Assembly: GCA_002403305.1 (NCBI GenBank)
Contig: DHHM01000014.1
Span: 209,223 to 273,222 of the forward strand
DNA: 64,000 nucleotides
Source: Bacteroidales bacterium UBA4772
Lineage (GTDB): Bacteria > Bacteroidota > Bacteroidia > Bacteroidales > VadinHA17
Direction: 5' to 3'
Of the stretch, positions 1 to 8,119 are shown piece after piece. The notes under the pieces are model-generated. The model made no database searches and was not told where the DNA came from. It saw only the letters and a program-made list of their open reading frames with translations. Position 1 is the stretch's first letter, and each line of letters begins with the position of its first letter. Both the position numbers and the translations under genes were made by a program.

Positions 1-128
1 GCGCAGTGTTGACTCCTTCACTTTACGGGGATGAAGGTGAAGGATCAGGCCGAAGGGAGATTTCTTCTTTTTTTCAGTAATGCGGTCGTGATTCATTGAA
101 GCTGTGGTGGAGTCTGACTGCCCTGTAA

Positions 129-153
129 ACAAAGATAATTTTTTTATCTTTGT
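129..153. other. Perfect 9-bp hairpin upstream of the tRNA
   Basis: Arms 129-137 and 145-153 are perfect inverted repeats around a T-rich loop, so the RNA from either strand would form a stem. There is no T-run directly after the right arm, so it is not a textbook intrinsic terminator. It may end transcription from a gene left of the window. Otherwise nothing recognisable lies in bases 1-230. Confidence 0.3.
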
Positions 154-230
154 CACCACCCGTGATGTCAGTTCGGCAGGCATCGTCAGCCTATCGGCCG
201 ATCACCCGCAAGAGCCATTTGACATAAGTC

Positions 231-305
231 GGGACGTTAGCTCAGTCGGTTTAGAGCGCTTGCTTCACACGCAAGAGGTCACTGGTTCGAATCCAGTACG
301 TCCCA
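231..305 (+). tRNA. tRNA-Val (anticodon CAC)
   Basis: A full cloverleaf can be folded. The acceptor arm GGGACGT (231-237) pairs with ACGTCCC (298-304), with discriminator A at 305. The D-arm contains GCTCAGTCGGTTTAGAGC. The anticodon arm CTTGC-TTCACAC-GCAAG gives anticodon CAC (codon GUG, valine). The T-arm ACTGG-TTCGAAT-CCAGT is canonical. CCA is not encoded. The next gene starts only 7 bases downstream. Confidence 0.95.
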
Positions 306-312
306 CACCGCG

Positions 313-1683
313 ATGAAGATACTCATCAAAAACGGCACCGTCGTCACTCCTGAGATAAGCCGCATCACTGATGTGCTGACACAGGACGGGGCAGTTTCCT
401 CCGTAGTTACTGATTTACCCGCAAATGATGCCGACAGGATTATTGACGCTACAGGAATGTTCGTCCTTCCCGGGGGCGTTGACCCTCATGTGCACATGCA
501 CCTGCCGTCACCTGCAGGCTTTTCATCGGATGACTTCCTCTCCGGCAGCAGGGCCGCACTCTTCGGAGGCACCACAACACTGATCGACTTTGTGACACCG
601 GAGAAGGGAGAGCCTCTGCCCCTGGCACTTGAAAAGCGGATGAGAGAGGCAGAATGCTCCCTGACCGACTATGCCTTTCATGTCAGTCCCGTTGAGTGGA
701 GAGAAAGCATCCCCGATGAGATCATGGAGTGCATCAGGCTGGGTGTCACCTCCTTCAAGGTATACATGGCCTACAAACAAACCGTTGGACTTGGTGATGA
801 GGATCTACTGAGGGTGATGAAGGCTGTCGGCAAAGCCGGTGGCACGGTCACAGTCCATTGTGAGGAGGGAGATGAGATTGAAAGGCTGAGAGACAGATTC
901 ATCCTCGACGGTCATACCCTCCCCCTGTACCATCTCCTCTCCAGACCATCACGCCTGGAGTCATCTGCGGTAAAGAAAGCTATTGGGCTGGCAGCAGAGG
1001 CAGAGTGCCCTCTCTATATAGTCCATGTTTCAACAGCAGAATCACTTGAACATATCAGGGAGGCACGTTCCCGTAGTCAGACAGTCTATGCAGAGACCTG
1101 CCCCCAGTACCTTCTTCTCGATAACTCAAAGTATACGGGACCGTTTGAACATACCTCGCCCTACGTCATCAGCCCCCCGCTCCGTACGGAGGCCGACAGT
1201 GACGCCCTCTGGCATGCCCTGGCCGACGGCACACTCAACACCGTCGGTACCGACCACTGTCCTTACACAGCAGAACAGAAGAGGGCCGGCCTGGAAGACT
1301 TCAGAAGAATCCCCGGAGGAGCAGGTGGCGTGGAACACCGACTTGCACTGCTTTATACCTTCGGAATATTAACCGGGCGGTTAAATTTTAACCAATTAGT
1401 TAATTTATACTCTTCTGAACCTGCCAGGATATTTGGAATCTATCCGCGGAAAGGAGATATCAGTGCCGGTTCCGATGCTGATATTGTGATATGGAACCCG
1501 GAGCCGGCAGGAATTATCTCGGCAGAGAGTCACCACATGAACTGTGACATCAACATCTATGAAGGTATGGCTGTAAGGGGTTCACCTGAATATGTCATCA
1601 AAGGCGGTGAGGTGGTGGTTGAAAAGGGAGAGATGACCGGCCACGAGAGAAGGGGTAACTATCTGCTGCGTACAATCAGCTGA
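313..1683 (+). CDS. hyuA: Dihydropyrimidinase / hydantoinase-like amidohydrolase
   Basis: A 456-residue cyclic-amide hydrolase of the dihydropyrimidinase/allantoinase family, expected to open a hydantoin- or dihydropyrimidine-like ring in the cytoplasm. The two-metal site is visible: DPHVHMH near residue 58, the carboxylated-lysine motif FKVYMAYK near 145-152, the histidine of VHCEEGD near 182, VHVST near 238, and the catalytic Asp of GTDHCPY near 313. Length is normal for the family. It starts 7 bases after the tRNA-Val and converges on the ygeW-like gene. In E. coli a hyuA gene sits in the same yge-ygf cluster, so a role in purine-derived ring cleavage is likely; the exact substrate cannot be read from sequence. 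Confidence 0.85.
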   Translation: MKILIKNGTVVTPEISRITDVLTQDGAVSSVVTDLPANDADRIIDATGMFVLPGGVDPHVHMHLPSPAGFSSDDFLSGSRAALFGGTTTLIDFVTPEKGEPLPLALEKRMREAECSLTDYAFHVSPVEWRESIPDEIMECIRLGVTSFKVYMAYKQTVGLGDEDLLRVMKAVGKAGGTVTVHCEEGDEIERLRDRFILDGHTLPLYHLLSRPSRLESSAVKKAIGLAAEAECPLYIVHVSTAESLEHIREARSRSQTVYAETCPQYLLLDNSKYTGPFEHTSPYVISPPLRTEADSDALWHALADGTLNTVGTDHCPYTAEQKRAGLEDFRRIPGGAGGVEHRLALLYTFGILTGRLNFNQLVNLYSSEPARIFGIYPRKGDISAGSDADIVIWNPEPAGIISAESHHMNCDINIYEGMAVRGSPEYVIKGGEVVVEKGEMTGHERRGNYLLRTIS

Positions 1684-1831
1684 TTGCCTTGATAGCAGTA
1701 TTACTAATCGTATATGAGCCGCCCCGGACTATCAATGCCCCCGGAAACAGGTGAGGCGATCTCTTATCTTCCTGCTGCCCGCTGACAGCCATTAAACAGG
1801 ATAACTACTCTGCCCCCTACATCATAAAATA

Positions 1832-3019
1832 TCACCACCCCACTCTCATGTGGTTTCTTTTCATCATGCCCGCAAGTAACTCCCCGGGGTTTTCAAACCG
1901 GTTGGCAAGCATCATAGCCGCGATGATGTACGGTTTATATCCTGCCTCCCTGTAGGTCTCGATCCTGTAACGCTCAAATGCTTCGGCGCTGACCTCCCCG
2001 CACTCGCATGAGACACCACTGATGTCAGCCGGCAGGCAGTGCATGTAAAGGGCTCCGCTGTTCTTCGTCAGCTTCAGCTTCTCATCATTGAACTCCCAGT
2101 GCCTGAAGCTCGCATTCTTTGAAAGGCATACATTCTCCAGATCCTTCAGTCCTGCCCTGTCTCCCTTTTTCAGCAACTCCGTCCTCTGCTGCATGATATT
2201 ATATGGTGCCCAGCTCTTTGGATAAACAATGTCCGCACCTCTCATCGCCTCTTCCATCGAGTGGCTGACACGGAGAGAGCCGCCGGCAGCAGCAGCATTC
2301 TTTTCCGCCAGCTCAACTATCTCAGGGATAAGGTTATACCCTTCAGGGTAAGTCAGCTCTATCTCCATCCCGAAGCGTGACATAAGTGCAATGATTCCCT
2401 GGGGCACCGACAGCGGCTTACCGTAGCTCGGCGAGTAGGCCCAGCTCATCACCAGCTTCTTTCCCCTCAGGTTCTCCAGTGATCCGAAATGGTTTCCAAG
2501 ATGCATAAGGTCAGCCATTGCCTGTGTCGGGTGATCCATGTCGCACTGCAGGTTGACGATGCCGGGTCGCACCGGCAGCACACCCTGCTCAAAGCCCTCG
2601 TCGAGGGCAGTGCCCACCTCGCGCATGTACCTGTTGCCCTCGCCCAGGAAGATGTCATCTCGGATACCTATGAAATCAGACATGAAAGAGATCATGTTCG
2701 CAGTCTCACGGACAGTCTCACCGTGGGCTATCTGCGACTTCTCCTCGTCAAGATCCTGCACCGCCAGCCCAAGCAGATTAGCTGCCGAGGCAAATGAAAA
2801 TCGTGTACGGGTCGATTTATCCCTGAAGTTCGAGATGGCCAGTCCCGAATCAAACAGCCTCGTTGAGATGTTCGAATTACGCATCTCCCTGAGCACCGAT
2901 GCAATATCCAGCACCATGTTAAGGTCTGTCAGGCTTTTTTCCCAGGTAAGTAGGAAATCCTTGCCGTAGAGACCTGATTTAGTCGCAGCTATCTTATCTG
3001 TCTTTTCATTCAGCCTCAT
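1832..3019 (-). CDS. ygeW: YgeW-type knotted carbamoyltransferase
   Basis: A 395-residue protein of the aspartate/ornithine carbamoyltransferase superfamily, subgroup YgeW. The carbamoyl-phosphate motif STRTR appears near residue 74 (FRDKSTRTRFSFASA), DHPTQAMADL near 162-171, and HCLPADISG near 328. Both carbamoyl-phosphate and amino-acid domains are present at full length. YgeW proteins belong to anaerobic purine/urate gene clusters and probably run in the direction that frees carbamoyl phosphate from a carbamoylated diamino acid; that direction is inferred. It is transcribed ahead of the ygeY-like gene's tail on the same strand with a 186-bp gap. No carbamate kinase gene, the expected partner, is in the window. 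Confidence 0.88.
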   Translation of the reverse strand: MRLNEKTDKIAATKSGLYGKDFLLTWEKSLTDLNMVLDIASVLREMRNSNISTRLFDSGLAISNFRDKSTRTRFSFASAANLLGLAVQDLDEEKSQIAHGETVRETANMISFMSDFIGIRDDIFLGEGNRYMREVGTALDEGFEQGVLPVRPGIVNLQCDMDHPTQAMADLMHLGNHFGSLENLRGKKLVMSWAYSPSYGKPLSVPQGIIALMSRFGMEIELTYPEGYNLIPEIVELAEKNAAAAGGSLRVSHSMEEAMRGADIVYPKSWAPYNIMQQRTELLKKGDRAGLKDLENVCLSKNASFRHWEFNDEKLKLTKNSGALYMHCLPADISGVSCECGEVSAEAFERYRIETYREAGYKPYIIAAMMLANRFENPGELLAGMMKRNHMRVGW

Positions 3020-3146
3020 ATCACTGTTTTCAGTTTTTCATTAAATTTTTTCTCTCACCCCGGGTTAATAACGGACTGCAAACTCATAAGAAATGTGCCA
3101 GGCACCAGGAGCAGCGAGCATATCCATATTCTTCAATAACAGGTGC

Positions 3147-3231
3147 CCGGGAGGCAGCAGGGTTATCCCTGTCCCGTAAAAATAAATGCCGGGGCAGCAA
3201 CCAGGTCATCCCTGACCCGCAAACTCAAATG
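3147..3231. repeat. Imperfect 42/43-bp tandem duplication at the ygeY 3' end
   Basis: Units 3147-3188 and 3189-3231 share CCGGG(A)GGCAGCA, TATCCCTG.CCCG and AAAT(G) blocks in the same order. Unit two includes the last codons and stop of the ygeY-like gene. Read on the minus strand, both units encode F-x-F-x-GQG followed by a stop, so unit one is a duplicated copy of the gene's end lying beyond the real stop codon. Confidence 0.6.
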
Positions 3232-4399
3232 CGAATGCAGCATAGAATGCCGAGGCAGCTATCAGGTCGCTTACAGGCACCTTCTCATCGGGGGCGTGTG
3301 CCAGCACTTCGTTCCCCGGTCCGAATCCTATTGTCGGTATCCCGAATGTCCCGCAGGTCATGATACCGTTGGTAGAGAAGGTCCACTTATCTACCACCGG
3401 CTTCTTTCCGAAGAGGCTCTCGTATACCCTGATTCCGGTTTGCACTGACTCATGGTTTTCATCTGTCTTCCATGTCGGGTAGTAGCTCTCCATGCCGTAC
3501 TCCAGTCCGGTGTAAGCCTTTTCGCGGTATGAGACCAGCTTCACCTCAGCATTCATCGCTTTTATGATCTCCTCTATCTCTGCCACGGCGCTGTCACGGG
3601 TATCCCCGGCCGTAAGACGCCTGTCGAGGTGTATCCTTGCATAGTCGGGCACCGCGCAGAGCGAGGGGCCTTCTGTTTTGACCTCCGTCACCGTAATGCT
3701 TCCCCTGCCCAGAAAATCATCACCAGCAAGCCTCTCATTGAGTTTTTCTATCTCAAGAGCTGCCCGTGATGCCATATATATTGCGTTGACGCCGCGCTCC
3801 GGGGCCGAGCCATGTGATGAGACACCGTAAAAATGAACCTGCATCTCCATCCTGCCTCGCTGGCCCCTGTAAAGATTAAGGTTCGTGGGCTCGGTGATTA
3901 TGACCGTGTCAGGCCTGATCTTATCCTCTTCGATGATATACTTCCAGCAGAGCCCGTCGCAGTCCTCCTCCATTACCGTACCGGTGAAATAGATCGTCGC
4001 ATCCCTGTCGAATCCCAGCTCCTTCAGTATGCGTCCTGCCGTCACAAAGGCAGCCGGTCCTCCCTTCTGGTCTACAGAGCCGCGGCCGTGAACATAACCG
4101 TCGCGTATCTCGCCGCCCAGCGGGTCAAAGCTCCAGTTGCGTCCCAGGTCAACGGTATCCATATGGCCGTCAATGGCAAGCATCCTCTTTCCACTTCCTA
4201 TCCGGCCGATTACATTGCCCAGGCCGTCAATGCGAACCTCGTCAAAACCGGCCTCCTCCATCTGCCGTCTTAGTTCCGTCTGCACCTCCCTCTCCCTGGT
4301 TGTCAACGATTGGATCCTTACAAGTTTAGAGAGATTATTGGCCGTATAATCACTGTATTTCTCCGAGAGTTCTCTGATTTTCTGACTGATGTTTTCCAT
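3206..4399 (-). CDS. ygeY: YgeY-type M20 family metallopeptidase/deacylase
   Basis: A 397-residue zinc-dependent M20 hydrolase (ArgE/DapE/carboxypeptidase G2 type) closest in motif pattern to YgeY. Metal ligands are seen in AIDGHMDTVD, GRGSVDQKGG, the catalytic glutamates of TVMEEDCDG, TEPTNLNLY, and the last histidine of VLAHAPDEKV. The start was set at the ATG at 4397-4399 (MENISQKIREL) because upstream codons would run into the divergent xdh gene and look non-coding. It lies 61 bp from that gene, so the two probably share a bidirectional promoter. In purine/urate clusters YgeY is proposed to hydrolyse an acylated or carbamoylated intermediate; the substrate is not determinable here. Confidence 0.87.
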   Translation of the reverse strand: MENISQKIRELSEKYSDYTANNLSKLVRIQSLTTREREVQTELRRQMEEAGFDEVRIDGLGNVIGRIGSGKRMLAIDGHMDTVDLGRNWSFDPLGGEIRDGYVHGRGSVDQKGGPAAFVTAGRILKELGFDRDATIYFTGTVMEEDCDGLCWKYIIEEDKIRPDTVIITEPTNLNLYRGQRGRMEMQVHFYGVSSHGSAPERGVNAIYMASRAALEIEKLNERLAGDDFLGRGSITVTEVKTEGPSLCAVPDYARIHLDRRLTAGDTRDSAVAEIEEIIKAMNAEVKLVSYREKAYTGLEYGMESYYPTWKTDENHESVQTGIRVYESLFGKKPVVDKWTFSTNGIMTCGTFGIPTIGFGPGNEVLAHAPDEKVPVSDLIAASAFYAAFAFEFAGQG

Positions 4400-4460
4400 G
4401 TAGCGGGTATTTATGCGGGAAATCAAAGGTAAAATAAATCCCGATTGAATATATTTGTGT

Positions 4461-5861
4461 ATGGTAACATTCATCCTCAATGATGAGACGGTCAGCACCG
4501 TCAAGCCATCCGGATCTTCGCTGCTCGACTTCATAAGGTATGACATGGGCCTTACCGGCACCAAGACGGGATGCCGTGAAGGCGACTGCGGAGCCTGTAC
4601 CGTTCTTGTCGGCACGGTCGAAGGCAACAGGGTCACTTACAGCAGTGCCGTCTCATGCCTGATGCCCCTTGTCAATGCACACGGCAGGCACATAGTCACC
4701 GTGGAGGGCATCAACACCGGAAAGATATCAGCAGTGCAGCAGGCTATTGTCGACCACAGTGCCACACAATGCGGTTTCTGCACCCCCGGGATAGTGATGT
4801 CTCTGACAGCCGAGAGCCTCGCAGCCAGGAAGACGACCCCTGGGACTGCCATTGCCTCTGTCAGCGGCAACATCTGCCGCTGCACAGGTTATAAGTCGAT
4901 AGAGAAAGCTGCAGCAGTAATAGCCTCCGCTCTTTCCGACAAGCAATTATCTGATCCTGTCAGCTGGCTGGTGGACAGGGGAGAGCTGCCCGCATACTTC
5001 CTCTCCATAGCCGGGAGGCTCTCCGTGATCCCTCCCCTGTCCCCGGAGCCGGCAGGAGTGCGGGGCATCGGCGGCGGCACCGATCTGATGGTGCAGAAGG
5101 CAGACCTTCTGGCAGAATCGGACAGTGTAACCTATATTGAGAGGAAGGAGCTCAAAGGCATCAGAGCTGACAACGGCAGGTGCACTATCGGTGCAGCTGT
5201 AACAACAAGTGAGCTGGGACATTCAGAGCTGTTAAAGAGACTGCTGCCGGACCTCTCATCCTATATTCAGCTCATCGCCTCCGAGCCGGTCAGGAACATG
5301 GCCACCGTCGGGGGCAATATCGTCAACGCCTCTCCCATAGGCGACATATCGGTCATGCTCCTTGCCCTCAATGCCGATGTGATACTCACTGACGGCCGCC
5401 GGGAGAGAACAGTACCCCTCAAAGATCTCTTCCTCGCCTACAAGAAGCTTGACATGAGGGAGGGTGAATATATCCGGCAATCATCCTTCATCTACAGCGA
5501 TGACCCACCTTTCTTCAGTTTTGAGAAGGTAAGCCGACGTACCCATCTTGACATAGCCAGCGTGAACAGTGCCATATCCCTGCGGATGAGCGGCGACACC
5601 ATTGGTGAATGCCACCTCTCCGCCGGCGGGGTGAGTCCTGTTCCCCTCTGCCTGAAGAGGACCGCAGCGTTTCTGACCGGCCGTACGGTTAGTGCAGAGA
5701 CGCTGATGCAGGCCAACGAGGTCATCCAGGAAGAGATATCTCCCATCAGCGATGTAAGGGGCAGCAAGGAGTACAAGAGGCTGCTGCTGCGCCAGCTGTT
5801 TATAGCCCATTTCCTGAAGCTCTTTCCGGGAAGGCTGAATCTCAAGATTGACGAGCTATGA
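4461..5861 (+). CDS. xdhA: Molybdenum hydroxylase small subunit: [2Fe-2S] plus FAD domains
   Basis: A 466-residue electron-transfer subunit of a xanthine dehydrogenase-type enzyme. The plant-ferredoxin [2Fe-2S] domain has CREGDCGAC near residue 39 with a following cysteine near 69. The alpha-helical second cluster domain has CGFC and CRCTG near 103-140. After a linker, the FAD-binding domain shows GIGGGTDLMVQ near 203 and RNMATVGGNIVNASPIGD near 278. FeS and FAD domains on one chain match the two-subunit XdhAB layout rather than the three-subunit E. coli one. ATG at 4461 was preferred to TTG at 4455. The stop overlaps the next start by ATGA, implying translational coupling. It should pass electrons from the Mo site to NAD or another acceptor. 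Confidence 0.9.
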   Translation: MVTFILNDETVSTVKPSGSSLLDFIRYDMGLTGTKTGCREGDCGACTVLVGTVEGNRVTYSSAVSCLMPLVNAHGRHIVTVEGINTGKISAVQQAIVDHSATQCGFCTPGIVMSLTAESLAARKTTPGTAIASVSGNICRCTGYKSIEKAAAVIASALSDKQLSDPVSWLVDRGELPAYFLSIAGRLSVIPPLSPEPAGVRGIGGGTDLMVQKADLLAESDSVTYIERKELKGIRADNGRCTIGAAVTTSELGHSELLKRLLPDLSSYIQLIASEPVRNMATVGGNIVNASPIGDISVMLLALNADVILTDGRRERTVPLKDLFLAYKKLDMREGEYIRQSSFIYSDDPPFFSFEKVSRRTHLDIASVNSAISLRMSGDTIGECHLSAGGVSPVPLCLKRTAAFLTGRTVSAETLMQANEVIQEEISPISDVRGSKEYKRLLLRQLFIAHFLKLFPGRLNLKIDEL

Positions 5862-8119
5862 ACAACCCGGATATAATAAGCCACACCACAGGAAGATCGC
5901 AGTATCTTGATGACATACCGGTACTGAAGAACACCCTTTACGGTGTTATCTTCGGTTCGCCCTCTGCCCACGGGAAGATAACTGACCTGGATCTTTCGGC
6001 AGCTCTCGCCGTGCCTGGTATACGCCGCATCTTCACCCATGAAGACATCCCGGGCAAGAATGAAATCGGGGGAATCATCTCTGACGAGACCCTCTTTGCC
6101 GTTGATGAGGTGCATTACCGCGGTCAGCCAGTGGCGCTTGTTGTGGCTGAGACAGAACAGGCAGCACGCAAGGCTGTGAAACTGATACAAATAGCGGTCA
6201 GTGAGCTGGAACCCGTCACCGATCCCCGGGAAGCTGCCGCAAAAGGCCATTTTCTCATTCCCTCGCGCACCTTCCGCATGGGCGACGTGGCAGCTGCCTG
6301 GGATGCATGTGAACACATCTTCGAAGGGAGGGCAGAAACCGGCGGGCAGGAGCATCTCTACCTGGAGACACAGGGAGCATACTCCTACCCTGCAGACAAC
6401 GGATGCATCAGGATACACTCCTCCACGCAGGGGCCGACGCTGGTGCAGAAGGTCACCGCCAGGGTGCTGGCGCTGCCCATGAACCGTGTGGAGGTGGATG
6501 TGGCACGCCTGGGCGGGGCTTTCGGGGGCAAGGAGGACCAGGCCACCTTCGTGGCGGTGATGTCCGCCCTAGCCGCTTCACTGTTGGACAGGCCGGTGAA
6601 GATAACCCTCAGCCGCAGCGACGACATACGCATGACGGGCAAACGTCATCCCTACAGTGCCGACTACCGGATAGGCCTCACCGGCGACTACCGCATCATG
6701 GCCTACCAGGTCGTGATGTACCAGAACGGCGGCGCTGCGGCCGACCTCTCTCCTGCTATCATGGAGAGGTCACTCTTCCACTCCACCAACGCCTACTTCA
6801 TACCCAACACGGAGGTCATCGTTCACAGCTGCCGCACAAACCTGCCCCCCAACACTGCCTTCCGGGGCTTCGGGGCACCACAGGGGATTTTCATGATTGA
6901 GGCGGCTATCGCCAGGGCTGCCAGTGAGCTGAAGATACCTGCCCGCGTGATACAGCAGGCCAACTTCCTGAAGGAAAATGATATGTTCCAGTACGGTCAG
7001 GTAGCCATGGATGTTAACATCGGAAAGTGCTTCACCGCTCTCAATAAAGAGTTTGAGATCGACAAGATCGAAAAGGAGATCGCTGAGTTCAACGGCCGCA
7101 GGACTATCTATCGGAAGGGGATGGCACTGATGCCGGTCTGCTTCGGCATCTCATTTACCAACACATCGATGAACCATGCCCGGGCTCTGGTTCACATCTA
7201 CCAGGACGGCAGCATAGGCATCAGCACCGGTGCCGTGGAGATGGGGCAGGGCGTTAACACCAGGCTGGCCCGGGTGGCAGCAACTGCCTTCTCTGTCGCC
7301 CCGGATAGGATAAAGATCGAGACCACTAACACCACCCGCGTAGCCAACACCTCACCCACTGCTGCCAGTACCGGTGCCGACCTGAACGGCAACGCCATGC
7401 TGATAGCAGCAGACAGGCTGACAGGCAGGCTTAAGGATGTGGCATCGCAACTGCTTAACCGTGCCCCCGGGGAAGTATCACTACATGATGAGAAGGTGCT
7501 CGTGAACGGAGAGCCCACGGAACTGACATGGGAGAAGCTTGTGCGTGAGGCATTCCTGATGAGAGTGGCACTGTCGGAGACAGGCCATTATGCCACTCCT
7601 GTCATCTATTTTGACAAGACACGCGAGAAAGGGCATCCCTTCATCTATCACGTATACGGAACAGCAGTGATCACGGTGCTGCTCGACTGTCTCAGGGGCA
7701 GGTACAGCATCGAAAAGGTGCTGCTGGTTCATGACTTCGGCAACAGTCTCAGTCCGGACATAGACCTGGGCCAGGTTGAAGGAGGAGTGGTACAGGGTAT
7801 CGGATGGATGACGATGGAGGAGGTGGCCTTCAGCAAGGATGGCCGTATGCTTACTGACAGCCTCTCGACCTACAAGGTGCCGGACATATACTCTGCCCCC
7901 GCAATGCTGGAATGCCGGGCGCTGGGGACAGAAGGACCGCAGTTTGCGCTGATGAAGTCGAAAACCATTGGCGAGCCTCCCTTCATGTACGGCATCGGCG
8001 CCTTCTTCGCACTGCAGAATGCCATCAGGGCATTCAATCCTGCCTGGACGCCCGACTTTAATGCGCCGCTGACACCTGAGAAGGTGTTGATGAGACTTTA
8101 CGACAGAAATAATCAATGA
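5858..8119 (+). CDS. xdhB: Molybdenum hydroxylase large (molybdopterin) subunit
   Basis: A 753-residue xanthine dehydrogenase-family catalytic subunit that binds molybdopterin cytosine/guanine dinucleotide and hydroxylates an N-heterocycle with water-derived oxygen. The Mo-pterin loop GGAFGGKEDQ lies near residue 220, FRGFGAPQG near 336, GAVEMGQGVNT near 460, and the catalytic glutamate loop GEPPFMYGIG near 706. It forms an obvious heterodimer with the FeS/FAD subunit upstream (4-bp overlap) and also overlaps the ygfK start by 4 bp. The substrate is probably xanthine, hypoxanthine or another purine by context. Nothing suggests truncation. Confidence 0.9.
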   Translation: MNNPDIISHTTGRSQYLDDIPVLKNTLYGVIFGSPSAHGKITDLDLSAALAVPGIRRIFTHEDIPGKNEIGGIISDETLFAVDEVHYRGQPVALVVAETEQAARKAVKLIQIAVSELEPVTDPREAAAKGHFLIPSRTFRMGDVAAAWDACEHIFEGRAETGGQEHLYLETQGAYSYPADNGCIRIHSSTQGPTLVQKVTARVLALPMNRVEVDVARLGGAFGGKEDQATFVAVMSALAASLLDRPVKITLSRSDDIRMTGKRHPYSADYRIGLTGDYRIMAYQVVMYQNGGAAADLSPAIMERSLFHSTNAYFIPNTEVIVHSCRTNLPPNTAFRGFGAPQGIFMIEAAIARAASELKIPARVIQQANFLKENDMFQYGQVAMDVNIGKCFTALNKEFEIDKIEKEIAEFNGRRTIYRKGMALMPVCFGISFTNTSMNHARALVHIYQDGSIGISTGAVEMGQGVNTRLARVAATAFSVAPDRIKIETTNTTRVANTSPTAASTGADLNGNAMLIAADRLTGRLKDVASQLLNRAPGEVSLHDEKVLVNGEPTELTWEKLVREAFLMRVALSETGHYATPVIYFDKTREKGHPFIYHVYGTAVITVLLDCLRGRYSIEKVLLVHDFGNSLSPDIDLGQVEGGVVQGIGWMTMEEVAFSKDGRMLTDSLSTYKVPDIYSAPAMLECRALGTEGPQFALMKSKTIGEPPFMYGIGAFFALQNAIRAFNPAWTPDFNAPLTPEKVLMRLYDRNNQ

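Noticed and set aside
3..80. Open frame running in from the left edge and ending at a TAA near 80
   Set aside because: Only 25 codons are visible, of low complexity and without a recognisable domain; it could be a gene tail but cannot be supported.
104..316. 70-codon frame across the tRNA-Val
   Set aside because: It spans a perfect tRNA gene, so its protein sequence is meaningless.
4450..4457. TATATTTG, a match to the Bacteroidota -7 motif TAnnTTTG, before the xdh small subunit
   Set aside because: It ends only 3 bases before the start codon at 4461, which would place transcription start inside the gene.
5492..6418. Long 308-codon minus-strand frame under the xdh genes
   Set aside because: It is antisense to two well-conserved molybdenum hydroxylase subunits and has no family features.
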